Below are positions 18,596 to 27,041 of a stretch of 57,399 bases of DNA, in pieces; the stretch's first letter is position 1, and the number at the start of each line of letters is the position of its first letter. Where the stretch lies: contig NZ_VMNX01000028.1 of assembly GCF_009377235.1 (NCBI RefSeq), positions 1-57,399 of the forward strand, given 5' to 3'. Made by a program: the position numbers and the translations under genes. The notes under the pieces are model-generated. The model was not told the DNA's origin. It saw only the letters and a list, made by a program, of their open reading frames with translations, and ran no database searches. This DNA comes from Streptomyces acidicola (GTDB lineage: Bacteria; Actinomycetota; Actinomycetes; Streptomycetales; Streptomycetaceae).

Positions 18596-19512
18596 CCGCC
18601 GACCTCGATCACGATCTTGCCCCGGGCGTGGCCCTCCTCGACGGCGCGCAGAGCTTCGGCGGCCCGGTCGAGCGGGAAGGTCTGCGTCACGTACGGCTTC
18701 AGGCTGCCGTCGACGACCAGCTGGGCCACCTCGTCGAGCACGGCGGAGGTGCGGGCGCGGACGACGGGCGCGCCGCCGAGCCGTCCCACGATGTCCTTGC
18801 CGCCCGCGGTGATCAGCTTCGTCCGGTCGGCGGGCAGTTCGGCCGCCGCCTCCAGGACATCGCCGCCCACCAGGTCGTAGACCGCGTCCACGCCGTCCGG
18901 GGCCGCGGCCCGTACGCCCGTCACGAAGCCGGGGCCGGAGGGCACGTGCACGGCGCCCAGCGACTCGACGAACCCCTTCTTGCCGGCGCTCGCCACGCCG
19001 ATGACCTTCACTCCGAAGGCCCTGGCGATCTGCACGGCGGCCACGCCGACGCCGCCGCCCGCGCCGGTGACGACGAGGGTGGCACCCACGGGCAGATCGA
19101 GCTGACGGACGCCGTCGTACGCGGTCGCGCCCGCGACGGGCAGGGCGGCGGCGTCCGTGAAGGAGATCTCCGCCGGCTTGTGCGCGGTCATGGCGACGGG
19201 CAGCAGCGCGTACTCGGCGTACCCGCCGGAGACGGGGTTGCCGAACACCTCGTCGCCGACGGCGAATCCGGTCACGTCCGGGCCGACCCGCTCGACGACT
19301 CCGGCGGCCTCGTTGCCGAACACGGCGGGCAGTTCGCGGGCGCTCTGACCCGGCCGGGCATAGCCGCTCCGCTGCTTCCAGTCGACGGGGTTCACGCCGG
19401 CCGCGCGCACCGCGACGAGCAGTTGGCCGGGGCCGGGGCTCGGCTTCTCCTGCTCGACGAGGGCCTCGGCCTCCGGGCCGCCGTACCGTGTGAAGACGTA
19501 CGCCTTGGGCAT
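18592..19512 (-). CDS. NADP-dependent quinone oxidoreductase-like zinc-free alcohol dehydrogenase
   Basis: 306 residues of the medium-chain dehydrogenase family. It shows the N-terminal GroES-like domain (AVRAAGVNPVDWKQRSG; FGNEAAGVVERVG), nucleotide-binding loop VVTGAGGGVGVAAVQIAR and C-terminal LDRAAEALRAVEEGHARGKIVIEV. The zinc-ligand cysteines are absent, which indicates a zeta-crystallin/quinone reductase type. ATG at 19512 after AGGAAG; the longer frame is unsupported. It forms a two-gene unit with the acetyltransferase. Confidence 0.87.
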   Translation of the reverse strand: MPKAYVFTRYGGPEAEALVEQEKPSPGPGQLLVAVRAAGVNPVDWKQRSGYARPGQSARELPAVFGNEAAGVVERVGPDVTGFAVGDEVFGNPVSGGYAEYALLPVAMTAHKPAEISFTDAAALPVAGATAYDGVRQLDLPVGATLVVTGAGGGVGVAAVQIARAFGVKVIGVASAGKKGFVESLGAVHVPSGPGFVTGVRAAAPDGVDAVYDLVGGDVLEAAAELPADRTKLITAGGKDIVGRLGGAPVVRARTSAVLDEVAQLVVDGSLKPYVTQTFPLDRAAEALRAVEEGHARGKIVIEVGG

Positions 19513-20137
19513 GGGCTTCCTCACTCTCCTTTCACTGTCACCGGGTCGCCGGTCGCACCACCGGCCACCGTAGTCGGCACCTTTCGGCAAGGAAGATCGC
19601 GCGGCGGCTATTCCCGGGAGCGGGAGAGTTCATGCCGCCGCAATGATCAGCGCGGGCACACGGCCCCGGGTTCTTCACCTGGCTGGGCGAGCGGCCCGCG
19701 CTGCCGATCGGGGTGGTTGCCCACGCGGTGGCCGGCGCACGCCGGGCCGGGATGGGGACGTCGGCGGGCCAGCGAGGGAACGTCGGCGGGCCTGGCCGGC
19801 CGATACGGAAGCCGGCCGAAGCCGGTTCCGCGATCTTCACCCCATCCGAACTCCCCTTGCATGGATAGCGGTTGCTGGTGATCACGACTCTCCGTACGCT
19901 GTGGGTCACGCTGACGGCACCGAGGACGTCATCCGTCTTCTCGGGCCACCGGTGACGCGCCCTCGGATCCTCCGACGTCCGTATCCGAAGTGGTGCGCTT
20001 TCCATTCGGCGAGGCCGTTGATCCTTCAATGGCCGCACTGCCATACTCCGGCTTTCCCCTCCCCCCACGGTCCGCACGGAAAGCGTGGCTCTCCAGGTTG
20101 CCGGCGGCTCTTTTGAGCCTTTTCCCGGCTGGAATGG

Positions 20138-20151
20138 GTCACGTGCGTGAC
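20138..20151. promoter_or_regulatory. Dyad operator candidate before the symporter operon
   Basis: GTCACG-TG-CGTGAC is a perfect 14-bp dyad ending 23 bases before the DUF485 start. The rest of the 662-bp gap 19513-20174 holds no convincing gene, only a 15-bp direct repeat (CGTCGGCGGGCC core, near 19760 and 19783). The dyad could be a regulator site over the promoter or leader of the symporter operon. Confidence 0.45.
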
Positions 20152-20174
20152 ATAAGGCAGCGAAGAAGGTGCTT

Positions 20175-20597
20175 GTGTCCCAACACCACCCACCGCATGG
20201 TGGTTATGCCCCGCCTCCACCCACCGAGTACGAACCGGCCGGCTCACAGGCGATACACGACGACCCCGAATTCCATTCACTGCGGCGCGCATATCGCTCC
20301 TTCGGCGCGGTGGCGGCTCTTCTGTCCGTTGGCGGATTTCTTTCGTACGTTCTGCTGTCGAGTTTTGCTCCGGCCCTGATGAACCAGGAGTTGTTCGGCC
20401 GGATCACCCTCGGGCTGGCGCTCGGACTCGTCCAGTTCCTTGTCATGGCGGTCGCGACGTGGTGCTACGTGCGGCACATGCGTGAGCGGGTCGACCCGCT
20501 CGTCCTCCGGTTGCGTGCCCAGCAGCGCGAGCAGGAGCGTGCGCAGGAGGAGCAGCAGGCCCGCGTCGCGGCCGGAAGGCGGTTTCGCGCGTGGTGA
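20175..20597 (+). CDS. DUF485 membrane protein, partner of acetate-type symporter
   Basis: 140 residues. A Pro-rich cytoplasmic start, the DUF485 core FHSLRRAYRSFG, two membrane helices (about 45-65 and 80-100) and a long charged C-terminal coil (QQREQERAQEEQQARV). The family (E. coli YjcH) is nearly always encoded before an ActP/MctC symporter, as here. The second GTG at 20175 leaves room for GAAGAAGG as ribosome site. The last seven bases overlap the symporter gene. Confidence 0.87.
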   Translation: MSQHHPPHGGYAPPPPTEYEPAGSQAIHDDPEFHSLRRAYRSFGAVAALLSVGGFLSYVLLSSFAPALMNQELFGRITLGLALGLVQFLVMAVATWCYVRHMRERVDPLVLRLRAQQREQERAQEEQQARVAAGRRFRAW

Positions 20598-22201
20598 CGC
20601 AATCGGCTGCCATAGCCGACCAGTTCAGCCTGCGGCTGACGTTCATCCTGTTCGTGTCCGTCGTCGTGGTCACCCTGTTCACTGCGCTGCTGACGGCACC
20701 GCAGCGCGACGAGATCAGCGAGTTCTACCTCGGCAACCGTGACATGTCGCCGCTGCGCAACGGGCTCGCGATGTGCGGTGACTACGTGTCGGCGGCGACG
20801 CTGCTCGGCAGTACGGGACTGGTCGCGCTGAACGGGTACGACGGTCTGCTCTACCTGGGCGGCACGATGGTCGCCTGGATGATGGTGCTGCTGATGGTCG
20901 CCGAACCGCTGCGCAACTCCGGCAAGTTCACCCTGGGCGACACCCTGGCGCTGCGCCTGCCGCAGGGACAGCGGTCGGTCCGGCTGGCGCTCGCGCTGTG
21001 CACGCTGGCCGTGTGCCTTCTCTACCTGGTGGCCCAACTCGTGGGCAGCATCGCCCTGTTGACCCAGTTCATCGGTGATCCGAGTCCGACGACGCGGGCG
21101 ATGTGCGTGGTGGTCATCGGCTCCATGGTCGTGGTGTACGCGGCGATCGGCGGTATGCCGGGTGCCACGTTCATCCAGGTGGTGAAGGCCGTGATGCTGG
21201 TCGCCGGGGTGGCGATCACCGCCGTCATGGTGCTGCAGCACTTCAGCTGGAACGTCGACAGGCTCCTGTCGACGGCCGCCGACAACAGCGCCCTGGGCGA
21301 CCGCTTCCTCGAACCCGGGCTGCGGTACGGCGGGACGACCACCAACAAGCTGGACTTCTTCAGTCTGCAACTGGCCATCGTGCTCGGCCTCGCCGCGCTG
21401 CCGCACATCATGATGCGGCTGCTCGCCCCGCGCTCCACCCGCGTCCTGCGCGGCTCGGTGGTGTGGGCAGTGGGGCTGGTCGCCTTCGTCTGCCTGATGG
21501 CGGGTGTGCTGGGCCTCGGCGCCACGGCGATCGTGGGCCGGGAGAACATCGCGGAGGTCGACCCCCGGGGCGACGCGGCCATTCTGCTGCTCGCGCACAA
21601 GCTCGGCGGTGCCGTACTCGAAGCGCTCCTGTCCAGCCTCGCCTTCATCACACTGCTGGCCGTGGCGGCCGGGCTCACGCTCGCCGCGGCCTCGTCCCTC
21701 GCCCACGATCTCTACAGCGAGGTGATCCGCAAGGGGAAGGCGAAGCAGACGGAGGAGCTGGGCGTCGCCCGGCTCGCCGCGGTCGTCATCGGGGTCATGG
21801 GCATGCTGCTGGCCCTGCTGTCGTGGGGCACGAGCACGGCCACACTGGCGTTCCTCGCCTTCGCGATCGCCGCGTCGGCCATCCTGCCGGCCATCGTGTA
21901 CGGCCTCTTCTGGCGCGGCTTCACCGCGCGCGGCGCCCTGCTCAGCCTGTACGGCGGGCTGCTCTGCTCGGTGCTCCTGGTGGTGTTCTCGCCGATCATC
22001 TCCTCGCAGCCCAACTCGGTCTATCCGGACGCGGACTTCGCCTGGTTCCCACTGCAGAACCCCGGCATCGTGTCCATCCCCGCGGGCTTCCTGCTGGGCT
22101 GGCTCGGCTCCGTGACCGGCGGGCGCGGTCAGGACGCGACCTCCACCGACGCGTTCAAGGAGTTCGAGGTCCGCGCCCTGGTCGGCACCGACCAGCGGTG
22201 A
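20591..22201 (+). CDS. Sodium:solute symporter (acetate/monocarboxylate type, ActP/MctC-like)
   Basis: 536 residues with about 13 membrane segments. Family hallmarks are DEISEFYLGNRDMSPLRNGL, the sodium-site region GDYVSAATLLGSTGL and the central MPGATFIQVVKAVML. It likely imports acetate, pyruvate or propionate with Na+ or H+. The GTG at 20591 overlaps the DUF485 gene. The pair is a standard two-gene transport unit; the substrate is inferred from family only. Confidence 0.9.
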   Translation: MVTQSAAIADQFSLRLTFILFVSVVVVTLFTALLTAPQRDEISEFYLGNRDMSPLRNGLAMCGDYVSAATLLGSTGLVALNGYDGLLYLGGTMVAWMMVLLMVAEPLRNSGKFTLGDTLALRLPQGQRSVRLALALCTLAVCLLYLVAQLVGSIALLTQFIGDPSPTTRAMCVVVIGSMVVVYAAIGGMPGATFIQVVKAVMLVAGVAITAVMVLQHFSWNVDRLLSTAADNSALGDRFLEPGLRYGGTTTNKLDFFSLQLAIVLGLAALPHIMMRLLAPRSTRVLRGSVVWAVGLVAFVCLMAGVLGLGATAIVGRENIAEVDPRGDAAILLLAHKLGGAVLEALLSSLAFITLLAVAAGLTLAAASSLAHDLYSEVIRKGKAKQTEELGVARLAAVVIGVMGMLLALLSWGTSTATLAFLAFAIAASAILPAIVYGLFWRGFTARGALLSLYGGLLCSVLLVVFSPIISSQPNSVYPDADFAWFPLQNPGIVSIPAGFLLGWLGSVTGGRGQDATSTDAFKEFEVRALVGTDQR

Positions 22202-22221
22202 CCGGACACCGGCGATGACCC

Positions 22222-22309
22222 GAGGTCAGGGTGAGCGGAACAGACCGCCCGGCCCTGGCGGCACGCGGCGATCGCACCGTACGGTGTGATCAGCCGCGCC
22301 CCTGACCTC
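22222..22309. promoter_or_regulatory. Nested inverted repeats upstream of acetylxylan esterase
   Basis: An inner 22-bp dyad at 22270-22291 is built on CACCGTACGGTG with GATC at both ends and one mismatched pair. It is flanked by perfect 10-bp arms GAGGTCAGGG (22222-22231) and CCCTGACCTC (22300-22309). The inner dyad ends 32 bases before the esterase ATG, a good operator position. Confidence 0.55.
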
Positions 22310-22323
22310 GAAGGTGGTCCTGC

Positions 22324-23292
22324 ATGGCCCTGTTCGACCTGCCCCTGGACGAGCTTCGCGGTTATCGAAGCGCTTCACCCGAGCCTGAGGATTTCGAAGC
22401 GTTCTGGGCGAAAACGCTCCAGGAAGCGCGCGCACACGACCTCGACGCACGCTTCGAACCGGTCGAGACCCGCCTGAAGACGGTCAAGGTGTACGACGTC
22501 ACCTTCGCCGGGTTCGGCGGGCACCCGGTGAAGGGGTGGCTGGTCCTGCCGGCGTGGGCGGACACACCGCGTCCCGCGGTCGTCGAGTTCATCGGGTACG
22601 GGGGCGGCCGGGGCCTGCCCCACACACATCTGCTGTGGGCGTCGGCGGGCTTCGCGCACTTCGTGATGGACACCCGGGGCCAGGGCAGTGCATGGGGCGG
22701 TGGCGGCGGCACACCCGACCCGGTGGGCGGCGCCCCCGCGTTCCCCGGTTTCATGACGCGGGGCGTCGACGCCCCGGAGAACTACTACTACCGGCGCGTG
22801 TACACGGACGCCGTACGGGCGGTGGAGGCGGCCCGGTCCCACCCGCTGGTCGACGCCGCGAAGACGGCGGTGGTCGGCGCCAGCCAGGGCGGCGGCATCT
22901 CCATCGCGGTCGGCGGCCTGGTGCCCGACCTGGCCGCGGTCGCCCCGGACGTGCCGTTCCTGTGCGACTTCCCGCGCGCGACGACGCTGACGGACCGCGA
23001 CCCGTACCGGGAGATCGGCAACTACCTCAAGACGCACCGCGGCCGCACCGGGCAGGTCCAGCGCACACTCTCCTACTTCGACGGCGTCCACTTCGCCGCG
23101 CGCGGCCGGGCACCCGCCCTGTTCTCGGCGGCTCTGGAGGACCAGACGTGCCCGCCGTCGACGGTCTTCGCGGCCTTCAACGCCTGGGCGCCCGGAGACA
23201 AGCACATCGAGGTCTACGACTTCAACGACCACGAGGGCGGCGGCCCCTATCAGGAAGCGGCCAAGCTGGAGTGGCTGGCCTCACGCCTCTGA
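22324..23292 (+). CDS. Acetylxylan esterase / cephalosporin-C deacetylase family
   Basis: 322 residues, the usual length for carbohydrate esterase family 7 alpha/beta hydrolases. These cytosolic enzymes remove acetyl groups from imported xylo-oligosaccharides. The nucleophile is in GASQGGG near residue 187, with Asp in LEDQTCPPST and His in FNDHEGGG. The N-terminal family start (LPLDELRGYRSASPEPEDFEAFW) and GGRGLPHTHLLW are intact. The 3' end overlaps the converging methyltransferase gene by 43 bp. Confidence 0.9.
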   Translation: MALFDLPLDELRGYRSASPEPEDFEAFWAKTLQEARAHDLDARFEPVETRLKTVKVYDVTFAGFGGHPVKGWLVLPAWADTPRPAVVEFIGYGGGRGLPHTHLLWASAGFAHFVMDTRGQGSAWGGGGGTPDPVGGAPAFPGFMTRGVDAPENYYYRRVYTDAVRAVEAARSHPLVDAAKTAVVGASQGGGISIAVGGLVPDLAAVAPDVPFLCDFPRATTLTDRDPYREIGNYLKTHRGRTGQVQRTLSYFDGVHFAARGRAPALFSAALEDQTCPPSTVFAAFNAWAPGDKHIEVYDFNDHEGGGPYQEAAKLEWLASRL

Positions 23293-24032
23293 GAGGAGTC
23301 GTCCCTGCGTGTCGCCACGACCATCCGGCAGCGCGGGCTCCCGTCACGCCGACTCCCGAACTCGGGCAGCGCGTACAGCTCGACGTCGAATCCGGCGCGT
23401 TCCAGCTCGCGCCGTACGTCCCCGAGCCGGAAGGCCCGGTAGTACATGACGAACGGCGGATGCCAGACGGCGTTGCGCACCCGCATCGCCGTGTCGAAGC
23501 CCAGCAGGGCCCAGTACCAGGGGGAGCTCGGCGGTGCGGGCGCCGGCAGCGGGAACGCGAAGCGTCCGCCCGGCCGCAGCGCGGAGTGGACCTGACCGAA
23601 CAGCTCCGGGAACTCGCGCGGCAGGAAGTGCCCGAACGCCCCGAAGCTCACGACCAGATCGAAGACGGGCCCGAAGGGCAGTGCCAGCGCGTCACCACGC
23701 ACCCAGGCGACACGGGGCCCGGGCTCCGCGGGGCGCGGCTCCTGATCCCTCCCCACCGTGAGCATCCCCGCACTGATGTCGACCCCGATCACACTCTCCC
23801 GGCACACCGCGCGCAGGACGCCCATGCCCGCGCCGGTGCCGCAGCACAGGTCGAGCCCGTGATCGAACGGCCCCAGGGCGGACAGGGCCCGCTCCACCGC
23901 CTGAAGGATCGAGTCCGGCGTACGGAACGGGGTGTGGTCGAACTTGGGCGCGAGCAGGTCGTATCCGCGCTCGACGGACGACAGCGCCTGAACAGCCAGT
24001 TCGCGGAGGCTGGGACCGTGCGGAGTGAACAT
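23250..24032 (-). CDS. Class I SAM-dependent methyltransferase
   Basis: 260 residues. Motif I is HGLDLCCGTGAGMGVLRA near residue 60, motif II GVDISAGML, and the post-motif segments are VRGDALALPF and LPREFPELFGQVHSALRPGG. It looks like a ubiquinone/menaquinone-biosynthesis-type fold, but the substrate is not predictable. The ATG at 24032 is preceded by GAAGG; an earlier in-frame GTG at 24071 is possible. It is divergent from the glycosidase gene with only 52 bp between them, and it converges with the esterase, overlapping it in the last 14 codons. Confidence 0.8.
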   Translation of the reverse strand: MFTPHGPSLRELAVQALSSVERGYDLLAPKFDHTPFRTPDSILQAVERALSALGPFDHGLDLCCGTGAGMGVLRAVCRESVIGVDISAGMLTVGRDQEPRPAEPGPRVAWVRGDALALPFGPVFDLVVSFGAFGHFLPREFPELFGQVHSALRPGGRFAFPLPAPAPPSSPWYWALLGFDTAMRVRNAVWHPPFVMYYRAFRLGDVRRELERAGFDVELYALPEFGSRRDGSPRCRMVVATRRDDSSQRREASHSSLAAS

Positions 24033-24072
24033 CACCTTCAGCTTAGGGCAGTGCCAGACGTACGCGATCACT

Positions 24073-24084
24073 TATCGTTACATC
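24073..24084 (+). promoter_or_regulatory. -10-like element just before the GH13 ATG (leaderless candidate)
   Basis: TATCGT at 24073-24078 ends six bases before the ATG at 24085, and no Shine-Dalgarno-like purine tract precedes the ATG. Such spacing fits a leaderless transcript, a common class in actinomycetes. Confidence 0.35.
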
Positions 24085-25671
24085 ATGACTTCGTTCCGTC
24101 CCGCCCCCGCCTGGCTGGCAGACGCCGTCTTCTACCAGATATACCCCCAGTCGTTCGCCGACTCAGGCGGCGACGGCATCGGCGACTTCAACGGAATCAC
24201 CGAGCATCTCGACCATCTGGCCTGGCTGGGAGTCAACACCGTCTGGCTCAACCCGTGCTTCGTCTCGCCGTTCCGCGACGCCGGGTACGACGTCTCCGAC
24301 TATCTGAACGTGGCGCCTCGCTACGGTTCGAACGACGAGTTCGCCAAACTCGTCGACGAGGCCCGCCGCCACCGCATCCGTGTCCTGCTCGACCTGGTGG
24401 CGGGCCACACCTCCGACGCGCACCCATGGTTCACGGCCTCCGCGAACGACCCGGACGACCACCGCTACATCTGGGCCCCCGAGGGCCGCCCCGACGGCTT
24501 CGTCCCCTCCCCCGGCACCCGCCCGGGCGCGTATCTCCCGAACTTCTTCGACTCGCAGCCGGCCCTCAACTTCGGCTATGCGCACGAGAGCCCGGCCGAA
24601 CCGTGGCGCCGGCCGGTCGACGCCGAAGGCCCGCGCGCGAACCGGGAGGCGCTGCGCTCGATCATGGACCACTGGCTGCGTCTGGGCGTCTCGGGTTTCC
24701 GTGTCGACATGGCCTCGTCCCTCGTCAAGGACGACCCGGACCGGAGCGAGACCGCCAGGATCTGGTCGGAGCTGCGCCACTGGCTGGATACCGCGCACCC
24801 GGAGGCGGTCCTGCTGTCCGAGTGGGGCGAGCCCGAGGTCTCCGTCCCGGCGGGCTTCCACGCGGACTTCTTCCTCCAGTTCGGCGGCCCCACCGACGGC
24901 CTCGCCCTGCGTTCGCTGTGGAGCAACGGCGAGGGCACGGTCGACGAGAACTGGGCCCCGCTCGACTGCTTCTTCGACCCCGGCGGCAGGGGCTCACCCC
25001 GCCCCTTCGTCGAGGCGTGGCAGCGGGCCTCCACCGCCGTCGGAGGCAAGGGGTTCATCTCCCTGCCCACCGCCAACCACGACTTCTCCCGCCTCAACTG
25101 CGGCCCGCGCACCGCCGAACAGCTCCCCGTCGCCTTCGCCTTCCAGCTCACCTGGCCCACCCTCCCGGCGATCTACTACGGCGACGAGATCGGCATGCGC
25201 TACATCGACGGACTGCCCGACAAGGAGGGCAGCGTCCTCGGCCCCCGCTACAACCGGGCGGGCTCGCGCACGCCGATGCAGTGGGACGACACCGAGAACG
25301 CCGGTTTCTCCTCGGCCCCCGCCGACGACCTGTACCTGCCCCTCGACCCGGACCCCGACCGCCCCACCGTCGCCGCCCAGCGCGCCGACGAGGCCTCTCT
25401 CCTCCACCTCGTCCGCCGCCTCGTCCGGCTGCGCACCACCACCCCCGAGCTCGGCTCGGGCGGCTCGGTGGAGGTGCTGCACATGGGCTGTCCGTTCGTG
25501 TACCTCCGGGGCGGGCGGTACCTGGTGGTGATCAACCCTCAGCGGGACGAGGCGAGTTGGGCGTATGGCTCCGCCGTCGCAGACCCCCTGGAGGTGTCGG
25601 GCGTGGAGCTCGGCGGCGACAGGATCACCGCCCGCGGCTTCGGGTACGGGATCTTCGATGTCGGCCACTGA
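24085..25671 (+). CDS. GH13 family alpha-glucosidase/amylase-type glycosidase
   Basis: 528 residues: a (beta/alpha)8 barrel followed by a short C-terminal beta domain. N-terminal YQIYPQSFADSGGDGIGDFNG is typical. Catalytic sites are Asp in GFRVDMASS (nucleophile), Glu in LLSEWGEP (acid/base) and Asp in TANHDFSRL. Conserved region I reads DLVAGHTSD, with Gly where most GH13 members have Asn. There is no signal peptide, so it probably acts on imported malto- or alpha-glucosides in the cytoplasm. No SD is visible before the ATG. The exact specificity is not predictable. Confidence 0.9.
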   Translation: MTSFRPAPAWLADAVFYQIYPQSFADSGGDGIGDFNGITEHLDHLAWLGVNTVWLNPCFVSPFRDAGYDVSDYLNVAPRYGSNDEFAKLVDEARRHRIRVLLDLVAGHTSDAHPWFTASANDPDDHRYIWAPEGRPDGFVPSPGTRPGAYLPNFFDSQPALNFGYAHESPAEPWRRPVDAEGPRANREALRSIMDHWLRLGVSGFRVDMASSLVKDDPDRSETARIWSELRHWLDTAHPEAVLLSEWGEPEVSVPAGFHADFFLQFGGPTDGLALRSLWSNGEGTVDENWAPLDCFFDPGGRGSPRPFVEAWQRASTAVGGKGFISLPTANHDFSRLNCGPRTAEQLPVAFAFQLTWPTLPAIYYGDEIGMRYIDGLPDKEGSVLGPRYNRAGSRTPMQWDDTENAGFSSAPADDLYLPLDPDPDRPTVAAQRADEASLLHLVRRLVRLRTTTPELGSGGSVEVLHMGCPFVYLRGGRYLVVINPQRDEASWAYGSAVADPLEVSGVELGGDRITARGFGYGIFDVGH

Positions 25672-25691
25672 ACGGCGAGCGGGCCACGGGA

Positions 25692-26930
25692 TCAGATACG
25701 CACCGGAAGCGCCTGCACGCTGTTGCCCACGAAGCTGGAGTGACGAGGGAGGTCCGTCTCCGGCACAGCCAGGTCGAGGTCGGGGAAGCGGGTGAACAGC
25801 CGCTCCAGGGCGATCGTGGCCTCCAGGCGGGCCAGCGGCGCGCCGAGGCAGTAGTGGGCGCCGTGCCCGAGCGAGAGGTGGCGTACGGCTCCGGGCCGTC
25901 CGGGCCGGGTGACGTCGAACAGTTCGGCGTCCGGCCCGTGCACGGCGGGATCGCGCCCGGCCGCCGAGTAACCCGCCAGCACGGGCGTCCCCTTGGGGAT
26001 GACGGTCCCGTCGACCGTCAGGTCCCGCACGGGATAGCGGAACGGGAAGTAGCTGACGGGCGCGTCAAAGCGCAGGGTCTCCTCGACGGCGTCCGCCCAG
26101 CTCACCCTCCCGCCCCGGACGAGATCGAGCTGGTCCCGGTGTCCGCACAGCGCCCGTACGGCGTTGGTGATGAGGTTCAGCGTGGTCTCGTGCCCGGCGA
26201 TGATCATCAGCACGAGGGTGCCGATGAGTTCCTCCTGGCTGAGCCGGTCGCCGCCCTCGTCACGGGCGGCGATGAGCGCGCTGGTCAGGTCGTCGCCGGG
26301 GCGTTCGGCCCGGGTGCCGGCGATGTGAGCGAGCAGGGACACGAGGTCGCGGTTGGCGGCGACGGCCTGCTCAGGGCTGATGTCGGTGGCCACGACCTGG
26401 TTCGACAAGTGGTGCAGCGCGTCACGGTGCTCCGCGTCCACTCCGAGCAACTCTCCGATGACGCCCATCGGGAGCGGCAGCGCGAAGTGCCGGCGCAGAT
26501 CGGCGACCCCGCCGCCGGCCTCGGCCGCGCCTGTGAGGTCGTCGAGCAGGGCTTCCGTCAACTCCTCTATACGGGGCCGTAGTTGTTGTACTCGTCGCGC
26601 GGTGAAGGCCGTACTCACCAGCGACCTCAGCCGTCGGTGGTCGTCGCCGTCGGCGGTCGTCATCCCGCGTACGGTCGCGAAGGTCCGCAGCGGCCATCCG
26701 GCGCCGATCCGGCCCTCTCTCAGGGCGGTGAAGTGCCGGGCGTCCTTGGCGACGTCGGGGTGCGCGAGGACGTCCTTCAGCGCCTCGTGGCCGAGTACGG
26801 CCATGCCCGCCACCTCGTCGGGGAGCACGACGGGCGCCACGGCGCCCCGGGCGAGGAGCCGCGCGTTCGCGGCGTGCGGGCAGCCGCCGGACGGGTCCAT
26901 GCGGTACGGCTCTGACGATGGAGTGCCCAC
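25692..26930 (-). CDS. Cytochrome P450
   Basis: 412 residues. The oxygen-binding I-helix motif is AGHETTLN, the K-helix ExxR is ETLR, and the heme loop is HLSLGHGAHYCLGAPLAR with the axial Cys. It is a soluble bacterial class I P450 that needs a ferredoxin and reductase from elsewhere, since none is encoded nearby. The GTG at 26930 has GGGAG seven bases before it and gives the usual MDPSGGCPH beginning a few residues in. It faces the GH13 gene tail to tail and lies 111 bp after the membrane sulfatase gene on the same strand. Substrate unknown. Confidence 0.92.
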   Translation of the reverse strand: MGTPSSEPYRMDPSGGCPHAANARLLARGAVAPVVLPDEVAGMAVLGHEALKDVLAHPDVAKDARHFTALREGRIGAGWPLRTFATVRGMTTADGDDHRRLRSLVSTAFTARRVQQLRPRIEELTEALLDDLTGAAEAGGGVADLRRHFALPLPMGVIGELLGVDAEHRDALHHLSNQVVATDISPEQAVAANRDLVSLLAHIAGTRAERPGDDLTSALIAARDEGGDRLSQEELIGTLVLMIIAGHETTLNLITNAVRALCGHRDQLDLVRGGRVSWADAVEETLRFDAPVSYFPFRYPVRDLTVDGTVIPKGTPVLAGYSAAGRDPAVHGPDAELFDVTRPGRPGAVRHLSLGHGAHYCLGAPLARLEATIALERLFTRFPDLDLAVPETDLPRHSSFVGNSVQALPVRI

Positions 26931-27041
26931 GGTCGATCTCCCTGACCACAGCGGCGAGTTGGCGCGTACGACGCACCCATGCTCACAGTGCCGTACGCGC
27001 CGTCTCAAGAGGTCACTCGGCCAACCATGCCGTCTGCGGTC

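Noticed and set aside
19513..20137. Possible gene with FFTWLGERPALPIGVVAHAVAG near 19670
   Set aside because: No start codon with a ribosome site, and the frame soon becomes low-complexity; not enough to call a gene or relic.
22536..26582. A 1348-codon open frame on the plus strand
   Set aside because: It overlaps esterase, methyltransferase, glycosidase and P450 genes in the wrong frame and is rich in Arg, Gly and Pro, the usual GC-rich shadow pattern.
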